DNA from: Hydractinia symbiolongicarpus
Taxonomy: Eukaryota; Cnidaria; Hydrozoa; Anthoathecata; Hydractiniidae
Direction: 5' to 3'
Assembly: GCF_029227915.1 (NCBI RefSeq)
Contig: NC_079881.1
Location: 6,448,001-6,512,000, forward strand
Length of the DNA stretch: 64,000 bases
Numbering within the stretch: position 1 is the stretch's first letter; each line of letters opens with the position of its first letter. Of the stretch, positions 16,611 to 27,050 are shown piece after piece. The notes below the pieces were generated by a model, which was given only the letters and a program-made list of their open reading frames with translations, searched no databases and had not been told where the DNA came from. The translations under genes and the position numbers were made by a program.

Positions 16611-19600
16611 CTAGTTCTTGTTGAACGATAAATTGGATAATGAAATATTTGGTAAGTTTTTAAAATTCTTTGGTAAACTTGGAAGGTTCGGACTGATGTT
16701 CTTCACGGCGTTGAACGCTTTCGTCGTGTTGTGAGATATGCCACCCTGAAAATAAAGTGAAATAAACGAACGAAAAAACGAAAGGAGTGCGAAATAATAA
16801 ACAGGGTTCCCACTCTTTTTTTAAAACAAAATTTGAGAAGTTTTGAGAACTTTTGAGGAGATTTTTGTGATTTTTGAGGAGCTTTTGTTAACAAAATTGA
16901 AGAGATTCGAGGAGAAAAACTTGCACTTGTAAAAATAAAGATAACTAAGAAACTTTGCTTCAAATACAAACACAACAAAAAAAGTAATGTTTTGGGTCAC
17001 AGCAACAACAAATTGTCGTGATTTCAAATATATATTATAATGCCCGTATACGTCTGCCCGTCCGTCTGTCTGTCACGCAAAATGGTAGCTTAGCTGCGAC
17101 GGGCGAACCCGTGGATTTTTCTACGGGTTAACGACTAGTAAATAATATAAAAACTATCCTATGTAAAAAATAACCAAATTTCAAAATCTTTAGAGGAGAT
17201 TTGCGAAAAAACCTAAATTTCAAAAAAATTGAGGACATTTGAGAAGAATTGAGAAGACCTTTTGAATTTAAGGAAATTTGAGGAGTTATGAGGAGGCGTG
17301 AGTATCCTGATAAAACAATCCCATAGTTAAATCCATGTCTATGATCACACAGGCCCCAGATATCAACGAAGCCATTTTTCTGTTTAAGTGGATCAAAAAT
17401 CATGCAAGAACCATGTCTTCAAAACGTAACGTTCGAAAGATATTACAACTCAAACTTACTTACGTACAAATTACAGACCGGTGTGCACAGGAAGCTTCAT
17501 ATCAGCCCTCACTTTATGTAGTAGTGGTCTGGTTTAAACTGCACATCACAGAATATTTATCTCACGTTGTAACAAAAAAGCCCAGTCAGAAATACGGATT
17601 TATTGTGTGCGGACATTTGAATGTTCTTATAACTGCTCAACAAGACGAATAAATCATTAGTGCGCCAACAAAGGTCTACCCTCTTACGCTTTAAGACAGG
17701 GGCTTACGTAGGGCGTCTGAGTGAGATGATAGATGTGCATATTTTACATGGCTAGCCTCACAAATATCGAGGGATATACCCTGTCTATTATTTCCAGGAG
17801 GGGCCATGGCTTAGATGGAGAGTCCTAGAGTATTTAATGCTCATTTTGAGCTACGCAGACCCAATTAGGACCCGCGCTCTACTAGACAACTCCCGGCAAC
17901 ATCCAACGGCCCACATAGTGTGCCATCTCCCCAATTTCCCTCACATGGCTTGGGTTAACCCGGGGCTATGGTAACATTCACTCGCCCATGTTGAATCGCC
18001 GTCAAGAGGAATCGAACCCCGGTCGTCCGCACAGAGTACGAGAGCTATAACCACTAATCTACGGCGCCATGAAACAGGCATTTAATTGGAAGATTTTCTT
18101 ACCTCTTGTTTTTCTATTTTGTTTTGAGCTTCGACGTGCGTTAATATTTCCGACATATTCGTCTCTAACACCATACCACCCATTACGATTTCTTGCAATA
18201 TATATTGCACCTACAGAAATAAATGAGAAGAGTTACTTGTTTGTATAGCTAAATTGTTTGCAGTATTGTTTGTGAATTTATTTATTTATTTCATGAAAAT
18301 TTATACAGGTAGAAGCTTCAGTCACATATGCAAACAGTATGTACAGTAAAACTGCTATTACCATTCGCCCTGTGAAATTAACTTTTGCACACTTGAAATG
18401 TCAACAATATTGATTTTTATTGTGAATCAAATATGACACAGAAATTGAAAATTTCTTTTTTTTTCTTTACCTTTATCGACTAAAGACCATTTTTAGGGTT
18501 GGCTTCTTAGAAAATGAATTTGCATACGTGATTAGCACGATCTCCTTTAGGCCAGCAGAAAAAATAAGGCTATTATTTCATAGTGATTCAAATGCAAAAT
18601 TCAACATTATTCAGGCCTATCAATAAGGGGAGAGCAATTGCTCTTGCTCACGCAAAGGCTCACCCAATTCTGAGAAATGACAAACTAGCTGAGCCAATAA
18701 TTGCTCCCCCAATTCCACAAAAAGTTTTCTGGCTGAGCAATATTATTTCATCTCACATGGAATTAAGGTTCCCTTTCTCATTATTTACATGAAAAAAGAA
18801 CCAAAATATATATAAAAAAAAATAAAAGAAAATAGTTAAAAAAGACTTTGAGATAAAATCTGTGTTTATAAACTTATTCAGATTGCTCGCCCAGTTCAAA
18901 TTATTGTAATCTTGGGGAGCGATTTATTGCTCTAGTGTTATTTTCTTATTGATAAGCCTGATTATTTCAGCATTTTCCTAATGACAACGAGCATTGTAAA
19001 AATAAGTGTCACAAAAATAATTTCAGGTCTATAAATCGCAGGAATGTGTTACTCAAAAAATTTTTTTGAAGAAACTTTATAAATTGTGACTGGCTCCGGA
19101 GAGGTAAAAAAAAATAGTTGCCTACTACAATTACTAAAATCCATTTTTAATAACACAACATTTAATAATTTCCAAACTGAGAGGAATACATGGAGGTTAA
19201 TATACCTTATCAACATGAAATATCAAATCCAGCTCACAAACATTCTCAAAACATTTGTCCAATGTCTCCACAAATACCTATACAAAATCCAAAATAAGCA
19301 TTACACTAGCTAATACGAAATGTTGATGGGGGTACTGTTAGAGAATATTTCGATGTGTTACCGAGCTTGTATGTGTTGATGGAGGTCAATATTCTCCTGT
19401 AACGCCCAAATAAACAGTTTAAAGAAAATTAAACGGAACATCCAAGTCATTTCAAACAAGAGGCATAGGGAAAATTTTCGTTGCTAATTTGCCTCTGCAA
19501 ATAAAAGCAATCTCATGGCACAAACCACATTATGGTCAAACTTTTGGTAAAATTCCGTGAGAAAAGCGATTCATTTGTTCCATCCAGCATTTGATAAGTA

Positions 19601-22600
19601 AGCCTCATCACGATCCACGAAAGCATAAATCATCTTCTTTTTCCACTTCGCATGGGCAAATAGAAGCATGTCTCAGGCTGTCAGATAATTATGTTTATAT
19701 AGAACTATATTTTTTGATCAAAAAGTTTTAAAGGGATGTTAGTGATCAGTCTTTTAAAAGTTAACGGAATGCCCTCTTAAGGAATTTAAGAAAATCTTTC
19801 AATATTTTTAGCTTAATATACATGATAAATTTAGACATTATGCAGTATAATTTTGAGGTGAGTTAAGACTGATATGCATCAAAAAAACATATTATCGATA
19901 TGCAGTCATTGAGCATTTTGTTAAAACTATCATGGTAAAATGTGCCCCTATATGTATTCCCCATCAAATATATATTTGGTTTATCTTATGAAAATACAAT
20001 ACTAACCTGTATTAGATCTAAGATTCCTAATTCACTTTCTGAAGAATCAACACAAAAGACAAAATATAAAGTTGCATAGTGGCGATAGATCAATCTTGAG
20101 TCAGCTCCACCTAAAGCACTATAAAAAAAATTGAAATAGATAATTATGTCATTTTATTAAGTCATCAACAAAAAAAACAAAGTTTTTTCTAAAAATATTG
20201 CTTTAATACTTTACTCATAAAAATAGAGCTAGAAATGTTTTTAAATGCAAGAAACCTGCCTGCTTTAAAGGAGAACTAATGATTGATAACAAGTTGTGCT
20301 TAAAATGTTCATTATAATGTGAATATATAAACCAAGCTAATTTTTTTATATTTGTGAGCATTGGTTCTCCAGATACTTACAGTTAAAGCAATCCTATGGT
20401 CGCAACCATGACAGTGTTGATTAGAACTTGCTTTAAGTCATGCCATGGGTTTGATAATGCGTGTCAAAGCAATGGCTAGTTTCCAATGCCTTGCCCAAGA
20501 AGTAAAAGTCGTGAAGCAACTTAATTGCTGACACAACAAGAAGTTTTTACCACCAAATTTTTTAACTCTTAAAGCAACAATGCTAATCTCTGTACATTGA
20601 AACCGGGAAAATTTAAAACCTTATAATCATGTCGGTGCCATGCGATTACGTTTTAACAATGTTTAATGGCAACCAAAAAAGCTGAAATTTTGTTGGGAAT
20701 AATTAAGTGTTTTTGAATGTCATGTGGGTTAGTAGGAGAGGTTTTAATGCTTACAAATTGTTAGACAAACTGTATGATATTAAAGGGTTGCTAACCCTTG
20801 TTCCCAGATATGGTTGCTTTTGTAATAACTCCTAAAACAAACTACTGATTATGGGGTAAAATTTAGTGAATTTCATCATTTGTAATTAAATTCTAAATAG
20901 TCAAAATATTTTGGTGCTTATCTTTTTGGTCTGTTCCCAAGTTTATAAAAATATGATGACATCCTCCAATTTTTTTTTAACTAAATTGACTTTTAAAGTG
21001 CTTAAAAACATTTGTGCTAAGTTTCATGGCAATATGAAGTCTTCTCATAACTTTTAAAGCGGACTTTTTTGAAAAATGCACAATAAACAAGAAAGATACA
21101 CTTGTACTGTTAGAAGATCCGGGGCAGGTCAGCAAGTATTGCAACTATTTGAACCTGAAAAAGCTTTAGAAATAATTCAAATAGGTTTCCCATTAAAAGA
21201 AACACATAAAAGAATTGAGACGTTTATCACCCAACCATGATGTTTTGGTCCATTGGTTTTTTTGCTTTACCCTATTGCTAAGCTGGACATATAAGAGATG
21301 GTGTACAGTATCAAAAAACATAAAGTACCTAACCAATATAAGTTGCAATATTGGCACAAGAGCCAATTGTGTAGAACCACATAATAAGGTTGGTAGCCAA
21401 AGCAAGGGAAATTACAAACAGTTTCTTCTTCACCATCTGCTTGAGCAACAGCATGAAAACGTTTTCAAAGTTTTAATTTTTAGTTTAAAAATTCTATTTT
21501 ATTTACAAGACCTTAGTTATTTTTCAGTCATTTTCATTACTTTTTTTACCCAACACAGAACCATGTTCCTATCCAAGGTATAGGCTGAATCATGACACAG
21601 AATCATGTTCCTATTCAAGTTATCCAAGATGCATACTTGACCACCAGGTCAAACCTATTTTGCAGTAGTTGCTTAAGCGAAAAAATAACTCTATATATAC
21701 CAGGGATGGGATGAAGTTGTGCACTTCTGAGATTTTTGTATTCAAGTACTTAGTCTTATGGAGCAAGAAACTTTGTGTTGCTTGTTAATTATTTGAGCTA
21801 ACTTGACAAAAGCAAAATATATAGAATTATATATATGGAATTTCCCCTACAATATTGCACATTATAAAAATAATAAATTAACTAGTCGATAAAGCCCATG
21901 GAAAAATCCACTTAGGCACAAGGACAATGAAAAAATAGGTTGTTTTAAATTTTTTGCTGATGACAGCAGTGCAGATATGAAAAAAAATTGGCTTATTTGT
22001 TGCCTTCATCGTATAGATCTTGAAACGCTGATCAAGAAAATGTATAGTATATATTTACTTTTGACAAACGGCTGCAGAGATATTAGGGTTTAAAGGTTTT
22101 TTGATGACGTCATTAACCCCTCCATTCCGAAACGAATTTGGGGACCCAAGTTTGGGAAACTTACCCAAATTAGTCCCAGGTCCCTAGTTACCCAGGCGGT
22201 GAAAAATCATTGACGTCACCACCTCGTTTCCAAGTTATTTGGCCTCAAAAATTAAGTGCACTGTAATGGCTTCACTAATCTTAATTAACTTTCCTTTGAC
22301 GTCAATACTATTTTAAAGTTAAAGTTTGATAAATTACAGAACCATTTTATGGGCGATGTTTTACAGACTTTATCAAAGAAAGTAGTGAAGATAATAATCT
22401 ACTTTGCAAAAGTTACAGACAGACAGACGAACTGGCGTATTATTATATAGATGAAAGTTGATGTATTATTAGCTAAATGTATCGAGAAACTGTGATGTTT
22501 TTCTCCTGGCCTAATGTTAGCTAGCTAGAGCTAGCTAATAATAGCTGCACAAAAATTTGCTTTAAATTTAATACATACGTTCCACCTTCTAAGAAATTAC

Positions 22601-22822
22601 AGACATTATCATCTCTCCTAGAAACTAGTTGGAACGATTCTTTGATGATTTTCTGTTGCATATCTTCATTCTAAAAGGGCAAAAAACATCATCACAGGTT
22701 GCCAATAATATGCATAAAAATCAATTAAACTTTTGCATATGAATAAAACGTACATAGTATGCATAAAATTTACTAAGGCGTGGTTTGCCGTGATTATTAA
22801 AAACTAGTATAGCTTTGATCAT
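16611..22822 (-). CDS. AP3S1: AP-3 adaptor complex sigma subunit, complete, 6 exons
   Basis: Exons in transcript order: 22822-22754, 22670-22579, 20118-20007, 19277-19206, 18210-18103, 16745-16611; total 588 bp, 195 aa (human sigma-3 is about 193 aa). All introns are GT..AG with matching phases (0,2,0,0,0). Family signatures: MIKAILVFNNHGKPRL, RRDDNVCNFLEGG, RLIYRHYATLYFVFCVDSSE, SELGILDLIQ, VFVETLDKCFENVCELDLIF, GGMVLETNMSEI. VFCVDSSESELGILDLIQVFVE and LETNM with a C-terminal tail rather than a short end favour AP-3 over AP-1/2 sigma. The sigma subunit packs in the AP-3 core with delta, beta-3 and mu-3, which sorts cargo from endosomes to lysosome-related organelles. The last exon (GGISHNTTKAFNAVKNI...) keeps the AVKNI element but is otherwise diverged. 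The symbol is by family; vertebrates have two paralogues. Confidence 0.95.
17024..17138 (+). mobile_element. Miniature Helitron-like element (AP-3 sigma intron 5)
   Basis: Contains GTCCGTCTGTCTGTCACGC, resembling the 5' region of copy B, then a CCCGTGGA/TCTACGGG hairpin and CTAG at 17135-17138 followed by T. Only about 115 bp, so it is almost pure terminal sequence. The exact 5' end (TC at 17024) is uncertain. Confidence 0.55.
17887..18069 (-). repeat. tRNA-derived SINE, copy 2
   Basis: Same family and orientation as 5897-6075, with A box TAGATTAGTGG and B box GGTTCGATTCC. The pol III end at 18069 is only 33 bp from the donor edge of AP-3 sigma exon 5 and on the same strand as that gene. Confidence 0.8.
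20267..20420. repeat. Interspersed repeat related to 9087-9225
   Basis: Starts AAAGGAGAACTAATGATTG and matches the TMEM184 intron 2 repeat; here it lies in AP-3 sigma intron 2. Non-coding, ends undefined. Confidence 0.5.
21882..22451 (-). mobile_element. Non-autonomous Helitron-like element, copy B (AP-3 sigma intron 2)
   Basis: On the minus strand it starts TCTATATAATAATACGCCAG at 22451, contains GTCTGTCTGTAAC, GACGTCATCAAAAAACCTTT-like core sequence shared with copies A and C, and ends in a short hairpin and CTAG at 21885-21882. Flanks are A and T as expected for Helitrons. It is internally shorter than the other two (570 bp). Confidence 0.75.
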
Positions 22823-23195
22823 GCTTTACGAGACATATAACTTCCAAGAATAGGGTGAGATTAACATGCAGCCATTACAAAGTCTATCAAGTTTTCTCGA
22901 GACGTACGGAGTGTGGTTTGTATACGGAGTCATACTTGCACACGTACTATACCGAGTTGGGTTTACCTATGCGGAGTCTGCTGTGGCCGTGGCGCCTAAA
23001 TGGCCCGCCCGCTTCCCTTGCTTTCAAAGATCTTAAATCCAGAAGTCTTCATTGTGCGGGAGCACTAGAGAGTGCTATCTGGTCCACGTGTGCGCAAAAG
23101 TAGCAGCGTTGAGAGTACTGACTATTGACGCAGCTATTCGTATGAAGAGCGCTTTTTTTTTGAAACCAAGTAGGGGCTTCACGAGCCTTGATTTA
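22823..23195. other. Upstream flank of AP-3 sigma
   Basis: Contains the 5' leader and presumably the promoter of the minus-strand AP-3 sigma gene. An 82-codon plus-strand frame (22855-23103) has no recognisable family and is not supported as a gene. No clear TATA element was seen. Confidence 0.4.
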
Positions 23196-23225
23196 CAACT
23201 AGTATAGAAAGTGTTGCGGAGAGGT

Positions 23226-23412
23226 TGCCAAGGCAAAGGCATTAAGCACGGCAAAGGCACGGCAAAGGCAGCCAAGGAAAGAGGAAGAGGAATCAGCAAG
23301 GCAGGGGTAGGCGAGGCATGGGAGGCACAGGCAAGGGCATAGTAGGCAGGCACCAGAAAAGGCATGGGAATGGTAGGCAATGGCAAGGGGACGGCAAGGC
23401 AGGGGCAGGCAC
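23226..23412. repeat. GGCA-rich purine minisatellite-like block (copy at 26586-26772)
   Basis: Irregular repeats of AAGGCA, GGGCA and CACGGCAAAGGCA on the plus strand, strongly purine-biased and much richer in G than the surroundings. Frames on the opposite strand consist of repeated Pro/Leu/Cys/Ala and are composition artefacts. Confidence 0.8.
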
Positions 23413-23570
23413 GTTAAAAGAAACTCTCTCCCCCTACAACTCAAAGATATACTCAATGTAAAGTATTACATTTATATAAGGTCAATATACAGTGAATCAT
23501 CTTAGCAGAATTATGTGCCAGTATAATACAACCTGGTTGTTGTAGGTGCAAGATAATTATGTTTTTCCTA

Positions 23571-23638
23571 GCCCTGTCCAGGATTTGAACCTGGATCTCT
23601 CATTTGCATGAGTGTCATAGCCATTAGACCAACAGGGC
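23571..23638 (-). repeat. tRNA-like sequence, degenerate (copy at 26931-26998)
   Basis: The minus strand has a perfect 7-bp acceptor stem (GCCCTGT/ACAGGGC), a D-arm-like GTCTAATGGCTATGAC and a perfect T arm (CCAGG TTCAAAT CCTGG). The segment for anticodon arm plus variable loop is only 18 nt, about 3-4 short, and no normal 7-nt loop can be formed. It is best read as a tRNA pseudogene or SINE head. If a loop is forced, the triplet would be GCA. Confidence 0.6.
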
Positions 23639-23639
23639 A

Positions 23640-23642
<3 letters not shown>

Positions 23643-23687
<45 letters not shown>
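23643..23687. repeat. AT dinucleotide microsatellite (copy at 27003-27047)
   Basis: About 22 AT repeats directly beside the tRNA-like sequence. Both copies have equal length, which matters for judging how recent, or how artificial, the duplication is. Confidence 0.95.
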
Positions 23688-23690
<3 letters not shown>

Positions 23691-25192
23691 AACTTTACAT
23701 GTGTATCTTATAATGCTCACATAGCCTTTTTACTAACTAGGCAGGGGGACCTGGCGTTGATTATGTCTGGTTTAGTCACAAGTAACTATAACACCTGGCG
23801 CGATTTATACGTTTTGTAAACTGTGCCACACATTCATGTGGAGTGCTTTAGTACATGCAGTATATATATGATAAATTATGTGAAGCACACATAACAGTAA
23901 GATGTCTCAGGTGTAATATATTTTTTAAATAATAACTTTTTTTGCAAAAATACAGTTTATATGTTGTGCCCATCTTAGCGAATTTTTTCAAAATGTTTCT
24001 GGCAAAACTTAAAAAGTGAATTTCAATCCAGGGTGAGTGCTTAGTACAGGTATGTTGCACATCCATATAGGTTTAATACCATTTCAAACAAAAGATTAGC
24101 TTAAACTTCTGCTAAATAGAAACACAGGTAACAGCTTGTTGTTAACACAGGGCTGAGTGATTTGTACAGGTATACTGTTTCGCACATACGTTTCGGTACA
24201 ATACCCATTTCTAAAACACTATCCTAACTTCAGTTCAAACAAACAGACAGTTAACAACCTGTTCTTATCCTACGCAGCTAAAACAATTTTATATACTTTG
24301 TGGAAAATTTTGTAACATTTAAATATAAAAATACAGTTTATAACCTGTTTTTACCTTCTCTAAGCAAAAAAAACCCGCAAAATTTAATGGAAAAAGTTTC
24401 TGTTAAAGATTAAAAATTAAACACGGCACTATGATTGAGTGTATTATCTCACTCACTGTGTAGTATATGTAGAGCTATAGCTATCTATAGCCAGAAAATC
24501 TATTTCTTTGTAGCTAGCTAGTTTTATACTAGCCATTATGATATTGTTTGATCTTTTTTATGCTATTAGCTAGCTAGCTCTTCAATTCAAGTAGCTCTAG
24601 CTAGCTATTTAAGTTCTATTATTATTCCAGCTCAGTCAGTAGTTTTATGCTAGCTAGCCTTAGGTGTGAGTGAGAATAAGAAAGGGTTCATTACATACCC
24701 TTTCTTTCTTCGCTTTCTTTAACAAAACAAGCCCTTCCGTCAGTTGCGATATGGCTTAGATTGAGTTTGAGGCGCTATGTGTCCGAGAAAATGTCATGTG
24801 ATGTTAGTAAAAGTGATTTATGTATCACATGGCTAAAAAAGTGTAGGCAGATTTAACCTAAACTGGAAACGGCACCATTTACGCTTGGTACCATATTTAA
24901 AAAACAACAAAAACTCCATCGCTGTGCTAAAAACATGTTGTCTCGCTCACTAGAAAAATGTACTTAAGAATGACCATATTAAATCGCTGGGAAACTGACT
25001 AAAAAACGGCCGAATTTTGGATATTTTTGATGTATAGGGGGACGAGGCGCGGAAATCGTATAGAAATCCTATATACTCTCCACCGTACTTCCTTTTTCTT
25101 TTATATTTGGCTTATTTAATGAGGAAATGGGCTCCGCTACGCTCCGGGCGCTGACGCGCCCTCCGCTTCTCTCCGCAACTAGTATAGAAAGT

Positions 25193-26559
25193 GTTGCGGA
25201 GCGTGGGACTGAGTCCCCTAGGTTCGCAAGCGAAATATTTTAGATGCCCCTTTCGGTTGAATTGTATAACGAATCGTATAAAAAACAAAGTTCCCACGTG
25301 CTCCATGGTTATCGATCAAACTGTTTCATCTTTGCCTTGATGAAACATTTCCTGGGGTTTCCGCATTAGCAGTATATACCGTAGTGTGTTCCGGACGCAA
25401 TATTACTTGCACCAGGGACATATTTTCTTTAGAACCTGATGTATCGAAAATGCTAAAAAAGGTTAAACGGAACAAGAATGGTGTTCGGCTCAAGTTACAA
25501 AAACGGAAAATATTTCTTTATCGTGAAATTATTTTCTGGTTTAAAAAATTATGAGATTTCCCGAACAGGAAATTTTTTCATTTTTCTGAAATTTGTTTTG
25601 ATTGAACTCAAAAAATGAATTATATATATATATTTGAAGATTTTCAGTAGGCGTTGATGATTGCATGAGAACCGCTTGTCAGAATTTAAAACGCCTCAGT
25701 AATAACAAATGTATATACATGTTGAAAAAGTTTCCCCGATACATATTTATTGAAATAATTTCCGTTTCTGTAACTTGAGCCGCACTGGTGTAAGCTCGAG
25801 CTAGCTAACTATTCTTAAAGTAGTTAGCTAGCTATAGCTATATATGCTATCTAAGTTTTAATATTATCCCAGCTAAGTCGGCAGTTTTATACTAGCTAGC
25901 TTTAGGTGTGAGTGAGGCTAGAAAGGGGCTCATTACATGTAAAAAATAGTGATATACTAGCTAACATACCCTTTCTTCGTTTTCTTGAAAATGCCCTTCC
26001 GTCCATCTAGTCTAGTTTTATGCTATAGCCCTTTTTTTATAGCTAGCTAAACGGTTAAAGTAAGCTAGCTATATGTTATCTAAGTTCTGTTATTATGCCA
26101 GCTAAGTGGGCAGTTTTATACTAGCTAGCTTTAGGTGGCAGTAAGGATAAGAAGGGGTTATCAATGTAAAGAAATAGTGATCTACTAGCTGTACATACCC
26201 TTTCTTCGTTTTCCTCAAAATACCCTTCTACCCTATCATCAAGCTATCATCAACTAAATTTTCGTTTCAAGCGCTATGTATCTGAGGAAATGTCATGTGA
26301 TATTAGTAAGAGTAACTTATGAATCACGTGGCTAATGCTGTATGCCGACCTGATCTTAACTGAAAATGGCGTGTCTCGACCAACCGGATTTTCACGGAAG
26401 AAATGACCATAAAAAATATTTGGGTAAGTGGGTCAAAAGTCGGACGTTTTCATCAAAATTTCACGTACTAGGGGGAAACGCGGAAATTTGTCACGCTCTA
26501 ATATATTTATGGGAACGAGGAAAATAGCTCCGTTCGAGCAATGGCTCTCTCTCCGCAAC
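25193..26559. repeat. Array unit B (first copy; second at 28553-29918)
   Basis: 1367 bp. The 5' end differs from unit A, but it carries two diverged copies of A's roughly 200-bp module (about 25795-26005 and 26040-26235), each with TAGCTAGC, a TTTAGGTG phrase and CCCTTTCTTCGTTTTC. The 3' end is homologous to A's. No coding capacity is evident. A and B look like relatives with a shared 3' end and different 5' ends. Confidence 0.75.
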
Positions 26560-26930
26560 TAGTATAGAAAGTGTTGCGGAGAGGTTGCCAAGGCAAAGGC
26601 ATTAAGCACGGCAAAGGCACGGCAAAGGCAGCCAAGGAAAGAGGAAGAGGAATCAGCAAGGCAGGGGTAGGCGAGGCATGGGAGGCACAGGCAAGGGCAT
26701 AGTAGGCAGGCACCAGAAAAGGCATGGGAATGGTAGGCAATGGCAAGGGGACGGCAAGGCAGGGGCAGGCACGTTAAAAGAAACTCTCTCCCCCTACAAC
26801 TCAAAGATATACTCAATGTAAAGTATTACATTTATATAAGGTCAATATACAGTGAATCATCTTAGCAGAATTATGTGCCAGTATAATACAACCTGGTTGT
26901 TGTAGGTGCAAGATAATTATGTTTTTCCTA

Positions 26931-26998
26931 GCCCTGTCCAGGATTTGAACCTGGATCTCTCATTTGCATGAGTGTCATAGCCATTAGACCAACAGGGC
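26931..26998 (-). repeat. tRNA-like sequence, second copy
   Basis: Identical to 23571-23638, carried along by the 3360-bp tandem duplication. It has the same shortened anticodon arm. Confidence 0.6.
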
Positions 26999-26999
26999 A

Positions 27000-27050
<51 letters not shown>

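Larger units (their letters stand above)
23213..25179. repeat. Array unit A (first copy; second at 26573-28539)
   Basis: 1967 bp. In order: a GGCA-rich purine block, a tRNA-like sequence, an AT microsatellite, about 1 kb of AT-rich sequence without a convincing frame, a TAGCTAGC-rich module (about 24570-24745), then an end region sharing ATGTCATGTGAT and CACATGGCTAA with unit B. The GC-rich 3' end includes CTCCGCTACGCTCCGGGCGC. No protein family is seen on either strand. Confidence 0.8.

Noticed and set aside
21215-21583. 122-codon plus-strand frame
   Set aside because: It lies inside AP-3 sigma intron 2 on the opposite strand, overlaps other chance frames and has no recognisable family.
22855-23103. 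82-codon plus-strand frame upstream of AP-3 sigma
   Set aside because: No family resemblance, and it lies in the probable promoter region of the minus-strand gene.
23075-23456. Two minus-strand frames of 85-103 codons rich in Pro, Leu and Cys (and copies at 26507-26816)
   Set aside because: They lie on the GGCA-rich minisatellite; composition is that of the repeat and no conserved motif or splice context exists.
23571-23638. Functional tRNA gene
   Set aside because: The anticodon arm is too short to form a 5-bp stem with a 7-nt loop; called tRNA-like instead.
25171-25201. Integron attC-like recombination site or CRISPR repeat
   Set aside because: The sequence is animal nuclear DNA with spliced genes; units are long, non-coding and only four, and no integrase or cas gene is present.
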